A stretch of DNA of 64,000 nt from NCBI GenBank assembly GCA_000434035.1, contig FR893522.1, positions 46,995-110,994 of the forward strand. Reading direction: 5' to 3'. Position numbers and translations under genes: made by a program. A model generated the notes under the pieces. The model saw only the letters and a program-made list of their open reading frames with translations, did not search any database and was not told the DNA's origin. Below, in pieces: positions 38,564 through 47,882 of the stretch (position 1 is the stretch's first letter; each line of letters opens with the position of its first letter). The stretch is from Clostridium sp. CAG:452 (GTDB lineage Bacteria; Bacillota; Clostridia; TANB77; CAG-508).

Positions 38564-38569
38564 AAATTA

Positions 38570-38602
38570 AAAGGTGGAAATTTACAAATTTCCATCTTTT
38601 TT
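38570..38602 (+). terminator. Rho-independent terminator
   Basis: GGTGGAAATTT/AAATTTCCATC stem followed by TTTTTTG behind the lipoprotein gene. Confidence 0.8.
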
Positions 38603-38664
38603 GTTGAATAAACAAAATCAATATGATAGTATAATGATGAAAAAAATAAAAGGAGGAAATTCTT

Positions 38665-39111
38665 ATGATAGCAATTGGAAGTGACCATGGAGGATTTGAA
38701 TTAAAAGAAGAAATAAAGAAATATTTTGATGAAAAGGGAATTGAGTACAAAGACTTTGGAGCATACTCTAAAGACAGAGTAGATTATCCAATTATAGCAA
38801 AACAAGTAGCAAAAGCAGTACAAAATAAAGATACAGATAGAGGAATATTAATTTGTAGATCAGGTTATGGAATGGCAATGGTAGCAAACAAATTTAAAGG
38901 AATAAGAAGTGCACCATGTTTCTGCGAAGAAGCAGCAAAGTTTTCAAGATTGCATAATGATACAAACGTATTAGCACTTGGAGCAGATTACATTACAACA
39001 GGAGAAGCAATTGCGATTGTAAGAATGTGGATAGGAACAGAATTCGAAGGCGGAAGACATAAAGAAAGATTAGATATGGTTGCAGAAATAGAAAACGAAA
39101 ATATGAAATAG
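38665..39111 (+). CDS. rpiB: ribose-5-phosphate isomerase B
   Basis: A 148-aa RpiB/LacAB-type sugar phosphate isomerase linking ribose-5-P and ribulose-5-P in the pentose phosphate path. It shows the start AIGSDHGGFELK, catalytic Cys in LICRSGYGMAMVANKF (Cys about 68; usual CGTGIG is altered to CRSGYG), and the tail NVLALGADYITTGEA. The changed Cys-loop is seen in clostridial RpiB-like proteins and slightly weakens the substrate call. Strong AGGAGG site. Confidence 0.88.
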   Translation: MIAIGSDHGGFELKEEIKKYFDEKGIEYKDFGAYSKDRVDYPIIAKQVAKAVQNKDTDRGILICRSGYGMAMVANKFKGIRSAPCFCEEAAKFSRLHNDTNVLALGADYITTGEAIAIVRMWIGTEFEGGRHKERLDMVAEIENENMK

Positions 39112-39120
39112 AACATTTGC

Positions 39121-39148
39121 AAAGGGCGGACGACTCTGTCCGCCCTTT
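39121..39148. repeat. GC-rich hairpin, likely rpiB terminator
   Basis: AAAGGGCGGA (39121-39130) pairs with TCCGCCCTTT (39139-39148). It is similar in style to 30072-30100 and 49097-49123. Confidence 0.7.
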
Positions 39149-39183
39149 ATGTTTATTATAAGAAAATAGAAAGAGGTTAAGCC

Positions 39184-39760
39184 ATGAAAATAATCTTAGC
39201 ATCAAATTCTCCAAGAAGAAAAGAACTATTGCGGAGAATTAGTAAAAGAATTTGAAACAATAGCAAGTAATCTTGATGAAAACACAATAAAAGAAGAACA
39301 ACCAGAGAAGCTAGTAAAAAAGCTAGCAATAAGTAAAGCAAGAGAAGTATTTGAAAGAGTTCAGCAAAATTATAGAGAATTAATAGTAATAGGTGGAGAT
39401 ACAGTAGTATATTTTAATGGCAAAATATTAGGAAAACCAAAAAGTGAAGAAGATGCATGCAATATGCTAAAAGAACTGCAAAACAATGTAAATTATGTAT
39501 ATTCTGGTTTAGCAGTTATAATAAAAAAAGATGGAAAAGTTATTGAGAAAAATGACTATACAAAAACAGCGGTATATATTAAAAAAATGACAGAAAAAGA
39601 AATAAAAGAATATGTTAAAACAGGAGAACCATTAGACAAAGCAGGAAGTTATGCAATACAAGGAATAGGTGGCAAATTTATAGATAAAATAGAAGGCTCA
39701 TACAATAATGTGGTAGGAATGGATACAGAAAAATTAGCTAAATACCTCGGAGAAGATTAA
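39184..39760 (+). CDS. maf: Maf-type nucleotide pyrophosphatase, needs +1 shift at CGG
   Basis: House-cleaning nucleoside triphosphate pyrophosphatase linked to septum control. From ATG 39184: KIILASNSPRRKELL (the conserved Maf opening), then an in-frame CGG at codon 17. The zero frame ends seven codons later at TGA. Skipping the C at 39232 reads GELVKEFE and runs to the stop at 39760. The joined protein has 191 aa, the usual size, with GGDTVVYFNGKILGKP, AGSYAIQGIGGKFIDKIEGSYNNVVG. Maf does not strictly require Gly here, so the residue itself is less informative than elsewhere. Confidence 0.9.
39232..39235 (+). other. +1 recoding site CGGA in maf
   Basis: In-frame CGG after TTG. Skipping the C gives GGA (Gly17). 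Zero-frame TGA follows within seven codons. Confidence 0.85.
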
Positions 39761-39819
39761 TTTTAACAAAACCAATAAAAACTATTGTTTTAAACAAAAA
39801 AATATGATATTATATTAAG

Positions 39820-40075
39820 CAGAGTTGAAAAAATAAAGCCGTTTGAAAAAGCAAAGTAAGATAACAAAAATGTATTTAAGAGAGAATAGGTCAAAGGCTG
39901 AAAGCCTATTTATTACAAGCTTATCCGAAATTTCACTTTTTAGGTCTTATATTGAAACAACAGTAGGTATAAGCGTGAGCTAGCGTTAATAGCATAATGA
40001 GGTTAATTATTTAATTAATAAATTTAGGTGGTAACACGGTAAAAATCGTCCTATGTAATAGGACGATTTTTTTGT
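39820..40075 (+). promoter_or_regulatory. phenylalanine T-box riboswitch
   Basis: Leader of pheST. Contains the T-box AGGTGGTAACACGG (about 40026-40039), stem I elements, a candidate TTC-containing specifier loop, and the terminator AAAAATCGTCCT/AGGACGATTTTT (40040-40072) with T-tail. It should read through when tRNA-Phe is uncharged. A -10-like TATATT lies near 39810. The specifier triplet is assigned from context. Confidence 0.85.
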
Positions 40076-40108
40076 AATAGAACAAAAAAAGAAAGGATGA
40101 TTGATTAC

Positions 40109-41149
40109 ATGAAAGAACAAATTGCAAAAATTAAAGAAAATGCACTAGCAGAAATTTCAAACAGTAAAACATTGCAAGAACTAGAAAATGTAAGAGTAAA
40201 ATACTTAGGAAAAAAAGGAGAACTTACAGCAGTTCTAAAAGGAATGAAAGATTTATCTCCAGAAGAAAGACCAGTAATTGGAAGTATTGTAAACGAAGTA
40301 AGAGACAACTTAGAAAGTAAAATTAAAGAAGTAGAAGAAATATTAAAAGAAAAAGCTATGAATTTAAAACTTGAAAAAGAAAGAATAGATATTACTCTTC
40401 CAGCTACAAAAACAAAAAGAGGTAGCAAACATCCAATAAATAGAATAATAGAAGAAGTTGAAGATATATTTGTTTCGATGGGATATGATGTAGTTTCAGG
40501 CCCAGAGCTAGAAACTGATGAATATTGCTTCGAAAGATTAAATCTTCCAAAAGGTCATCCAGCAAGAGATATGCAAGATAGTTTCTATGTTGATCCAGAG
40601 CATCTTTTAAGAACACAAACATCAGCAGTTCAAGCAAGAGCTATGATGGCAAATGAAGAAAAAGAACCAATTAGAATTATATGCCCAGGTAAAACATATA
40701 GAAGAGACGATGACGCAACACATTCACATCAATTTGGTCAAGTAGAAGGATTATTAATAGATAAAAATATTAGCTTAGCAGACTTAAAAGGAACATTAGA
40801 AGTATTTGTTAAAAAAATGCTTGGAGAAAATTCTAAATTAAGATTTAGACCAAGTTATTTCCCATTTACAGAACCAAGTTATGAAGTTGATGTTAGTTGC
40901 TTTAAATGCGGAGGAAAGGGATGCAACCTTTGTAAACAAAGCGGTTGGATAGAAATTTTAGGTTCAGGAATGGTACATCCAAATGTGTTAAAAATGAATG
41001 GATATGATCCAGAAAAATATACAGGATTTGCATTTGGAACAGGACTAGATAGACTTGCAATGTTTAAATATGGAATTACAGATATAAGGTATTTCTATAC
41101 AAATGATGTAAGATTCCTAAATCAATTTGATAGAAAGGATGTGGACTAA
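40109..41149 (+). CDS. pheS: phenylalanyl-tRNA synthetase alpha subunit
   Basis: Catalytic subunit of the (alpha-beta)2 enzyme. About 346 aa. N-terminal coiled coil (about 1-85) for tRNA binding, then the class II core: motif 2 region CPGKTYRRDDDATHSHQF and motif 3 GFAFGTGLDRLAMFKYG. A four-cysteine knuckle (CFKCGGKGCNLCKQSGW) replaces a loop, common in clostridial PheS. ATG 40109 sits at suitable distance from GAAAGG; the in-frame ATG 40097 is too close. pheT begins immediately after the stop. Confidence 0.96.
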   Translation: MKEQIAKIKENALAEISNSKTLQELENVRVKYLGKKGELTAVLKGMKDLSPEERPVIGSIVNEVRDNLESKIKEVEEILKEKAMNLKLEKERIDITLPATKTKRGSKHPINRIIEEVEDIFVSMGYDVVSGPELETDEYCFERLNLPKGHPARDMQDSFYVDPEHLLRTQTSAVQARAMMANEEKEPIRIICPGKTYRRDDDATHSHQFGQVEGLLIDKNISLADLKGTLEVFVKKMLGENSKLRFRPSYFPFTEPSYEVDVSCFKCGGKGCNLCKQSGWIEILGSGMVHPNVLKMNGYDPEKYTGFAFGTGLDRLAMFKYGITDIRYFYTNDVRFLNQFDRKDVD

Positions 41150-43519
41150 TTGAAGTTAAGTAAAAATTTTGTTAAAGATTATGTAGATATAGATGTTGAT
41201 ATTGAAACTCTAGCAGATGATATGACAAGAGTAGGAAATGAATATGATAGTGCAGAGAAATTAGTAAATGCCACAAAGTTAATTATAGGTGAAGTAAAAG
41301 AATGCGAAATGCACCCAGATTCAGATCATTTACATGTATGTAAAGTAGATATTGGAAAAGAAGTTTTAGATATAGTATGTGGAGCACCAAATGTTAGAAA
41401 GGGATTAAAAGTAATAGTAGCACAAGTAGGAGCAGAACTTCCAGGAGATATAACAATAAGAAAAGGAAATATTAGAGGGCAAGAATCAAATGGAATGATG
41501 TGTTCATTATTAGAACTTGGGATTGAATCAAAGTTTTTAAGCGAAGCTGATAAAACGGGAATACATGAACTTCCAGCAGATGCACCAGTAGGAGAAGACC
41601 CAATTAAATTCATGGGATTAGATGACGAAGTAGCTGACTTTGAACTTACAGCAAACAGGGGAGATTTATTAAGCATTTTAGGTATGGCATATGAATTAGG
41701 AGCAATATATGATAAACCTGTAAAAGAAATAGACTTAAAACATAATGAAGAAAACGAAGATGTAAATGATAGCTTTAATGTAGAAATAGAAACTGAAAAT
41801 TGTAATTTATTTTTAGCAAAAAAAGCTTTAAATGTTACTATAAAAGAAAGCCCAGATTTTATAAAAAATAGACTTATAGCAAGTGGAATAAGACCAATAA
41901 ACAATGTGGTAGATATAAGTAACTATGTAATGCTAGAAGTAGGTCAGCCATTGCATTTTTATGATGCAGATAGATTAGGTAATAAAATTTTAGTCAGAAT
42001 GGCTAAAAATGGCGAAAAATTAACAACATTAGATAATATAGAAAGAGAATTAGATCAAGAAGACATAGTTATTACAAATGGAACAGAAGCAATTGGATTA
42101 GCAGGAGTTATGGGAGGCCTTTCAACAGAAGTTGAAGAAGATACAAAAAACATTATAATAGAATCTGCTGTATTTGATGGAGTAAAAATAAGATGTACAT
42201 CTAAAAGAATATTAAGAAGCGAAGCAAGTAATCGTTTTGAAAAAGGATTAGACCCAAATAGAACATATATGGCTATAGAAAGAGCATGTAGCTTGCTTGA
42301 AAAATATGCAGATGCAAAAATTGCAAAAGGAACAGTAGTTTATGATAAAGCCAACAAAGAAGCTAAAAAAATAGATATAAGTTTTGAGGACATAAATAAT
42401 TTATTGGGAATAATAGTTCCAGACGAAGCTACATTAGATGTATTTAGAAAACTAGGATTTGAATATAAAGTAAATGGAAGAAATGTTACAGTAACTGTAC
42501 CAACAAGAAGAATGGATATATCAATAAAAGAAGATTTAATAGAAGAAGTAGGAAGAATTTATGGAGTTGATAATATAGAAGGAAAACTTCCAGTACTTCC
42601 AACAAGAACAGGGAAATATGACAAAACAACAAGAGAAATAAGAAATAAAATGATAGGTTTAGGATTAAACGAAACAATGTCATATATCTTAATTAATGAT
42701 AAAGAAGTTTCAAAATTTACAACAGACAATTTTGAACCAATAAAATTATTAGATCCATTAACAGAAGAAAGAAATACACTAAGATATAGCATGATACCAT
42801 CACTTTTAAAAATATACAATTACAATTTAGGAAGAAACAACAAAGATGTATCAATATTTGAAATAGGAAAAGGCTTTGGAAAAGTAAATGAAGACTATAT
42901 AGAAGAAGAAAAACTATGTGTACTTATGTCTGGAAAATATTATGAAGGAATTGGAAATACAAAAAATGTAGACTTCTATATTTTAAAAGGTGTAGCAGAA
43001 GAACTTTTGGATTACCTTGGATATAATGGAAGATATAGCTTTATAAATAACAAAGAACTTCCAAAAGAAATGCATCCAGGTCAAAGTGCATTAATCTCTG
43101 TAAATAATGACACTGTAGGAATTATGGGAAAAGTACATCCAAAAGAAACTAAAGAAGATATATATGTAATGGAAATAAACTTAAGCAAATTACTTGCTAA
43201 AAAAGTAGGAAAAATGAAATACAAAGAATTTTCAAAATTCCCAAGTATTAAAAAAGACGTTGCATTTATAGTAGATAGAAACTTAGAATCAGCAATAATA
43301 GAAAAACAAATTAAAAAATCAGCAGGAAGTTTACTTACAAATATTGAAGTGTTTGATGTGTACACAGGAGAACACGTAGACGAAAACAAAAAATCAATAG
43401 CATATTCTTTGACATTTAGTGACAGCAAAAAAACACTAACAGATGATGAGGTAACAGGAATATTCAATAAAGTAATAGCAGATGCAGAAAGAGTATTTGG
43501 CGCAGAAATAAGAAAATAA
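41150..43519 (+). CDS. pheT: phenylalanyl-tRNA synthetase beta subunit
   Basis: A 789-aa beta subunit. N-terminal tRNA-binding (EMAP-like) domain about 40-150, B3/B4 editing domain (about 205-395), B5 domain (about 400-475), class II-like catalytic fold and C-terminal ferredoxin-fold anticodon-binding domain (about 695-789, KFPSIKKDVAFIVD). TTG start one base after the pheS stop. Clears mischarged Tyr-tRNA-Phe and binds tRNA. All CGG in it are out of frame. Confidence 0.96.
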   Translation: MKLSKNFVKDYVDIDVDIETLADDMTRVGNEYDSAEKLVNATKLIIGEVKECEMHPDSDHLHVCKVDIGKEVLDIVCGAPNVRKGLKVIVAQVGAELPGDITIRKGNIRGQESNGMMCSLLELGIESKFLSEADKTGIHELPADAPVGEDPIKFMGLDDEVADFELTANRGDLLSILGMAYELGAIYDKPVKEIDLKHNEENEDVNDSFNVEIETENCNLFLAKKALNVTIKESPDFIKNRLIASGIRPINNVVDISNYVMLEVGQPLHFYDADRLGNKILVRMAKNGEKLTTLDNIERELDQEDIVITNGTEAIGLAGVMGGLSTEVEEDTKNIIIESAVFDGVKIRCTSKRILRSEASNRFEKGLDPNRTYMAIERACSLLEKYADAKIAKGTVVYDKANKEAKKIDISFEDINNLLGIIVPDEATLDVFRKLGFEYKVNGRNVTVTVPTRRMDISIKEDLIEEVGRIYGVDNIEGKLPVLPTRTGKYDKTTREIRNKMIGLGLNETMSYILINDKEVSKFTTDNFEPIKLLDPLTEERNTLRYSMIPSLLKIYNYNLGRNNKDVSIFEIGKGFGKVNEDYIEEEKLCVLMSGKYYEGIGNTKNVDFYILKGVAEELLDYLGYNGRYSFINNKELPKEMHPGQSALISVNNDTVGIMGKVHPKETKEDIYVMEINLSKLLAKKVGKMKYKEFSKFPSIKKDVAFIVDRNLESAIIEKQIKKSAGSLLTNIEVFDVYTGEHVDENKKSIAYSLTFSDSKKTLTDDEVTGIFNKVIADAERVFGAEIRK

Positions 43520-43600
43520 CTATATTAAAAAAACAATTGAAAAATGATTTCCTTTGTGCTAATATATCTCTATGGACAGATAATAAGGAGTGAAATACAA

Positions 43601-43720
43601 ATGGCAAAAAAGAAAATAGATAAACAAAAATTAATAACTAAAATAATAGCATTAATATTGGCAGGACTAATGGTCCTTAGTATGGCCTTTACATTAATAT
43701 GGTATTTAATTGCAAAATAA
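43601..43720 (+). CDS. 39-aa single-span membrane protein
   Basis: A Lys-rich start (MAKKKIDKQKLITK) and one hydrophobic segment (IIALILAGLMVLSMAFTLIWYLI). AAGGAG lies 9 bases before ATG. It resembles the very short DUF4044-like proteins common in clostridia. Encoded just upstream of cdaA, 23 bases away. Confidence 0.6.
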   Translation: MAKKKIDKQKLITKIIALILAGLMVLSMAFTLIWYLIAK

Positions 43721-43743
43721 ATAATTAAGGAAGGTAATTACAA

Positions 43744-44689
43744 ATGAAAAATACATTGTTTTCGCAAACATTAGAAATTACTAGCCAAGACATAACAAAT
43801 TATTTAGAGCTATTAAAAAATAATCCAATAAAAATAGTAACATTAATACTAGATATATCGATTGTAATATTTTTAATAGTTAAATTAATAGAAATTGTAA
43901 GAGAAACAAGAGCATGGCAATTAATAAAAGGAATAGCATTTCTAATAATTGCAACATTAATTAGTTCAATACTTGATTTTAGAATATTAAATTATATTTT
44001 AACATCATTTATGACTTATGGTGTAATATTTTTAATAATAATATTCCAACCAGAATTAAGACGTGCATTAGAACAATTGCGGAACTAGCAAGTTGACCAG
44101 ATTTTTTGGAATAGATAAAGATATAAGGACAAAAACTAAAGAGAATATATACAAAGTAGTAATTGCAGCAACAGAACTTGCTAAAAAGAAAACCGGTGCA
44201 TTAATTGTAATAGAAAGAGATATAAAGTTGCAAGACATTGCAGATACAGGAATCTTAATAAATGGAGAAATATCACCTCAATTATTAGTTAATATATTTA
44301 ATCCAAAAACACCATTACACGATGGGGCAGTAATTATAAGTGAAAATAAAATAAAAGCAGCAGCATGTATGCTACCACTATCTGATGATAAGAGTATATC
44401 AAAAGGACTAGGAACAAGGCATAGATCAGCAGCAGGAATGAGCCAAGAATCAGATGCTATAGTAGTTGTTGTGTCAGAGGAAACAGGAAAAATATCTGTT
44501 GCAAAAGATGGAACACTTATAGTAGATGTAAAGGAAGATGCGCTAAGACAAATATTAATAAAAAATATAGTTACAAAAAAATTTGGAGAAGAAGTTCCAA
44601 AGAAAAAACTAAAAGAAAAAATAGAAGAGATAAAAGAAAAGACTGGAAAAAAAGAAAATGAGAAACATAAAACTAACAATAGAATATGA
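43744..44689 (+). CDS. cdaA: diadenylate cyclase CdaA, needs +1 shift at CGG
   Basis: Makes cyclic di-AMP from two ATP; controls potassium and wall homeostasis and is often essential. Three N-terminal membrane helices (about 28-90) and then the linker LRRALEQL. The zero frame stops at codon 115 (CGG AAC TAG), before the catalytic domain. Skipping the C at 44080 gives GTSKLTRFFG and the full DAC domain: PLHDGAVIIS and GTRHRSAAG signatures, 314 aa in total. Gly113 after ALEQL is family-conserved. The C-terminal Lys/Glu tail overlaps truA. A ybbR or glmM gene is not next to it. Confidence 0.92.
44080..44083 (+). other. +1 recoding site CGGA in cdaA
   Basis: In-frame CGG after TTG. Skipping C at 44080 gives GGA (Gly113). 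Without the shift the catalytic domain is not made: zero-frame TAG is two codons on. Confidence 0.87.
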
Positions 44690-45397
44690 TGGAAAAAAAT
44701 TTAATGGTTGGCAAAAACAACCAAATAAACCAAATATTCAGGGAGAAATAGAAAATGCAATAAAAGAAATTACAGGAGAAGAAGTAGACCTAATTGCATC
44801 AGGAAGAACAGATGCTGGAGTGCATGCATTGCGGTCAAATAGCTAATTTTAAAACGAATAGCAATATAGAAATAGAAAAAATCCCATATGCACTAAATTC
44901 AAAATTAAAAAAGAGTATAGTAATAAAAGAGGCAGTAGAAGTAGAAGATAGATTTCATTCAAGATATAATGCAAAACAAAAGACATATAGGTATATAATA
45001 AATAATTCAAAACATGGAACAGCAATATATAGAGATTTAGAATATCATATGCCAATAAAGCTAGATGTAGAAAAAATGAAAAAAGCAGTAAAATATTTTG
45101 AAGGTGAACATGATTTTGCTGCATTTAAGGCAAGCGGAACAAGTAGTAAAAGCAGTGTAAGAACAATATATAAAGCAGAAGTGTTAGAAGATGGCGAAAG
45201 AATAAAAATAGAATTAACACGGAAATGGCTTTTTATATAATATGGTAAGAATAATTGCAGGAACATTGGTAGACGTAGGACTTGGTAAAATAGAGGCAGA
45301 AGAAATACCTGAAATTATAGAATCAAAAGAAAGAGCTAGGGCAGGAAAAACCCTAGCTGCACATGGACTATATTTAGTAGAAGTGAAATATATTTAA
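44658..45397 (+). CDS. truA: tRNA pseudouridine synthase TruA, needs two +1 shifts
   Basis: Makes pseudouridine at positions 38-40 of tRNAs. From ATG 44658: TIEYDGKKFNGWQKQP; the catalytic Asp is in SGRTDAGVHAL. Two in-frame CGG codons then break the frame: 44832 (TTG CGG T) and 45220 (ACA CGG A). Skipping both leading C bases gives HALGQIANF and ELTGNGFLYNMVRIIAGT, both standard TruA motifs with conserved glycines, ending VEVKYI at 45397. The product has 245 aa. Overlaps the cdaA end. Confidence 0.93.
44832..44835 (+). other. +1 recoding site CGGT in truA (first)
   Basis: In-frame CGG after TTG. Skipping C gives GGT, Gly59 in HALGQIANF. Zero-frame TAA follows within four codons. Confidence 0.88.
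45220..45223 (+). other. +1 recoding site CGGA in truA (second)
   Basis: In-frame CGG (in the already shifted frame) after ACA. Skipping C gives GGA, Gly188 in TGNGFLYNMV. Zero-frame TAA comes six codons later. Confidence 0.88.
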
Positions 45398-45409
45398 AAG
45401 TAAATAATA

Positions 45410-45441
45410 AAAAACACATTCACGTTAAAGAATGTGTTTTT
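45410..45441. terminator. bidirectional terminator truA / engB
   Basis: AAAAACACATTC pairs with GAATGTGTTTTT around an 8-base loop, between convergent truA and engB. Confidence 0.8.
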
Positions 45442-46015
45442 CAATTTCCTTCCAAACATCTTCGCAGTAAGTTTTCTTTTCTGCAGAAAATGGTAAAAAA
45501 GTTAAATCTTTTAATGGATTTAAAGAATTTTGCAAATCTTTTACTGCATTAGCAACTTTAGTAGGTGCTAATTTATCTGCTTTATTTGCAATAACAATAC
45601 AAGGATGATTACCAGATTTATTTATAATATAATCATACATTAACCTATCATTTGCAGTAGGCTCATGTCTAATATCTATTAAGAATATAATTAAAGCAAT
45701 TTCTTTTCTTATTTGCAAATATTGTTCTATAAAATTTCCAACTTTAACTTGTTCTGCTTTGCTCATTTTGCTATAACCATATCCAGGTAAATCTACAAAA
45801 TAGAAAGAGTTATCCATATTATAAAAATTAATTTGTCTAGTTTTACCAGGTTCACTACTTGTTCTAGCAAGAGATTTCCTATTAATCATTGTATTTACAA
45901 AAGAAGATTTTCCAACATTAGATTTCCCAACCAAAACAATTTCAGGTAAACCTAAAGTAGGATATTGTTTAGGACTAACAGCAGATATTTCAAACTTTGG
46001 ATTTTTAATTATCAT
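45425..46015 (-). CDS. engB: ribosome biogenesis GTPase EngB/YsxC
   Basis: A protein of about 196 aa that aids assembly of the large ribosomal subunit. G1 VGKSNVGKSS, G2 loop with T in SSEPGKTRQINFY, G3 DLPGYGYS, G4 ANKADKLAP. The initiation codon ATG 46015 is chosen because AGAAAGGAA is just upstream; the longer reading from 46051 has no ribosome site. Downstream of serS on the minus strand, only 36 bases away. Confidence 0.95.
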   Translation of the reverse strand: MIIKNPKFEISAVSPKQYPTLGLPEIVLVGKSNVGKSSFVNTMINRKSLARTSSEPGKTRQINFYNMDNSFYFVDLPGYGYSKMSKAEQVKVGNFIEQYLQIRKEIALIIFLIDIRHEPTANDRLMYDYIINKSGNHPCIVIANKADKLAPTKVANAVKDLQNSLNPLKDLTFLPFSAEKKTYCEDVWKEIEKHIL

Positions 46016-46051
46016 AACTATTTCCTTTCTGTAATGTAAATTGAAATTCAA

Positions 46052-47338
46052 TTATTTCTTTGGAACAATTTTTTCTATTCCACCCATGTAAGGTCTTAAA
46101 GTTTCTGGAATGTTAATACTTCCATCTTGATTATAGTTGTTTTCTAAAAATGCTATAAGCATACGAGGAGGAGCAACTACGGTATTATTTAATGTATGTG
46201 CAAAGTAATTTCCTTTTTCTCCTTTTATACGAATACCTAGACGTCTAGCTTGAGCATCAGTTAAATTAGAACAGCTTCCAACTTCAAAATATTTCTTTTG
46301 TCTTGGACTCCAAGCTTCAACATCACAAGATTTAGCTTTTAAATCTGCCAAATCTCCGGAACAACATTCTAATGTACGTACTGGAATATCTAAACTTCTA
46401 AACAGTTCTACTGTATATGACCACATTTTATCATACCATTTATAACTATCTTCCGGTTCACAAACAACTATCATTTCTTGTTTTTCAAATTGATGTATTC
46501 TATAAACTCCTCTTTCTTCTATACCATGAGCTCCTTTTTCTTTTCTAAAACATGGAGAATAAGAAGTCATTGTATAAGGAAGTTCAGCTTTTGGTAAAAT
46601 TTGACCTTTAAATTTACCTATCATAGAATGTTCACTTGTACCAATTAAATACAAATCTTCACCTTCAATTTTGTACATCATAGCATCCATTTCTTCAAAA
46701 CTCATAACACCAGTTACAACATCACTACGAATCATAAAAGGAGGTACACAATAAGTAAATCCTTTATTTATCATAAAATCACGAGCATAACTAATAACTG
46801 CAGAGTGAAGTCTAGCAATATCTCCAATTAAATAATAAAAACCATTGCCAGCAACCCTACGAGCAGAGTCTAAATCTATTCCATTAAGTCTTTCCATTAT
46901 ATCTGTATGATATGGAATTTCATAATCTGGAACAAATGGCTCACCATATTTTTGAATTTCAACATTTTCTGTATCATTTTTACCAATTGGAACAGATTCA
47001 TGAATTATATTAGGGATTCTCATCATTATTTCTTTTATTTTAACAGAATACTCATCAGTATCTTTTTCTATGTTTTCTAGTTTGCTATTAATTTCATTAA
47101 CTTTAGCTTTTGTACTTTCTGCTTCATCTTTTTTACCTTCACGCATTAAGTTACCAATTTCCTTGCTTAAACTATTACGTTCCATTCTTAATGTGTCACC
47201 AGAAAGTTGAAGTTCTCTATATTTTTTATCTAAATTAATTACTTCATCTACTAATCCTAATTTTTGATCTTGAAATTTTTTCTTAATATTTTCTTTAACT
47301 AAATCAGGATTTTCTCTAACGAATTTTATATCTAACAT
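46052..47338 (-). CDS. serS: seryl-tRNA synthetase
   Basis: A 428-aa class II synthetase. N-terminal antiparallel coiled-coil arm (about 30-105) that grips the long variable arm of tRNA-Ser. Motif 2 (YSPCFRKEKGAHGIEERGVYR) sits near residue 255-275 and the ATP site (GSCSNLTDAQARRLGI) follows, with motif 3 near the end (NTVVAPPRMLIAFLEN). The coding strand contains CGG only out of frame (TCC GGA; CCG GAA). engB follows. Confidence 0.96.
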   Translation of the reverse strand: MLDIKFVRENPDLVKENIKKKFQDQKLGLVDEVINLDKKYRELQLSGDTLRMERNSLSKEIGNLMREGKKDEAESTKAKVNEINSKLENIEKDTDEYSVKIKEIMMRIPNIIHESVPIGKNDTENVEIQKYGEPFVPDYEIPYHTDIMERLNGIDLDSARRVAGNGFYYLIGDIARLHSAVISYARDFMINKGFTYCVPPFMIRSDVVTGVMSFEEMDAMMYKIEGEDLYLIGTSEHSMIGKFKGQILPKAELPYTMTSYSPCFRKEKGAHGIEERGVYRIHQFEKQEMIVVCEPEDSYKWYDKMWSYTVELFRSLDIPVRTLECCSGDLADLKAKSCDVEAWSPRQKKYFEVGSCSNLTDAQARRLGIRIKGEKGNYFAHTLNNTVVAPPRMLIAFLENNYNQDGSINIPETLRPYMGGIEKIVPKK

Positions 47339-47418
47339 AAAATCACTCCTTTATACATAGAACCAGTTTACTATAAAATGGTATATTTTGCAATATACAC
47401 AGCCAATTTAATTAATAT

Positions 47419-47447
47419 TTGACATAGAAAAAATCTTTATGTATAAT
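47419..47447 (+). promoter_or_regulatory. promoter of the 47454 gene, leaderless
   Basis: TTGACA (47419-47424), 17-base spacer, TATAAT (47442-47447). The next in-frame ATG is at 47454, only 6 bases beyond the -10 box, just where transcription should begin. Confidence 0.65.
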
Positions 47448-47453
47448 GGGTTC

Positions 47454-47858
47454 ATGAAAAAGCTTGATGAAAAAACAAAAAATATGATACTTTTTGAAGT
47501 TATAGTAATGATATTTATAGCAATATTATATATTATAGTAAAAACAGAAATTATAAAACTTGTGCCACGCTGTTATATATTAGAAAAAACAGGAATACTA
47601 TGTCCAAGTTGCGGAGGAACAAGATGTATTAAAGCTTTGCTTAGTTTTAATATTAGTGAAGCCTTCAAGATGAATGCTTTTTATACAATAACTATAATTT
47701 ACTTATTAATATTAAATGTAGTGTATATTTTGAACACAATATTTAAAACAAATAAATTCAAAATTATATATATAAAAAAAGTACATTTAATTATATGGCT
47801 AATAACACTTATTTTATATACAGTGTTTAGAAATATATTTATTTATATCAATGCTTAA
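47454..47858 (+). CDS. DUF2752 membrane protein
   Basis: A protein of about 134 aa with three hydrophobic segments. The family motif CPSCGGTRC (about residue 46) is followed by IKALLSFNISEAFKMNAFY. These short DUF2752 proteins are common in gut Firmicutes and of unknown function. The start is placed at ATG 47454; the earlier ATG 47439 overlaps the promoter. No ribosome site precedes it, so a leaderless mRNA is likely. Confidence 0.75.
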   Translation: MKKLDEKTKNMILFEVIVMIFIAILYIIVKTEIIKLVPRCYILEKTGILCPSCGGTRCIKALLSFNISEAFKMNAFYTITIIYLLILNVVYILNTIFKTNKFKIIYIKKVHLIIWLITLILYTVFRNIFIYINA

Positions 47859-47882
47859 ATGATATAAGAAAGGGGAATTATT

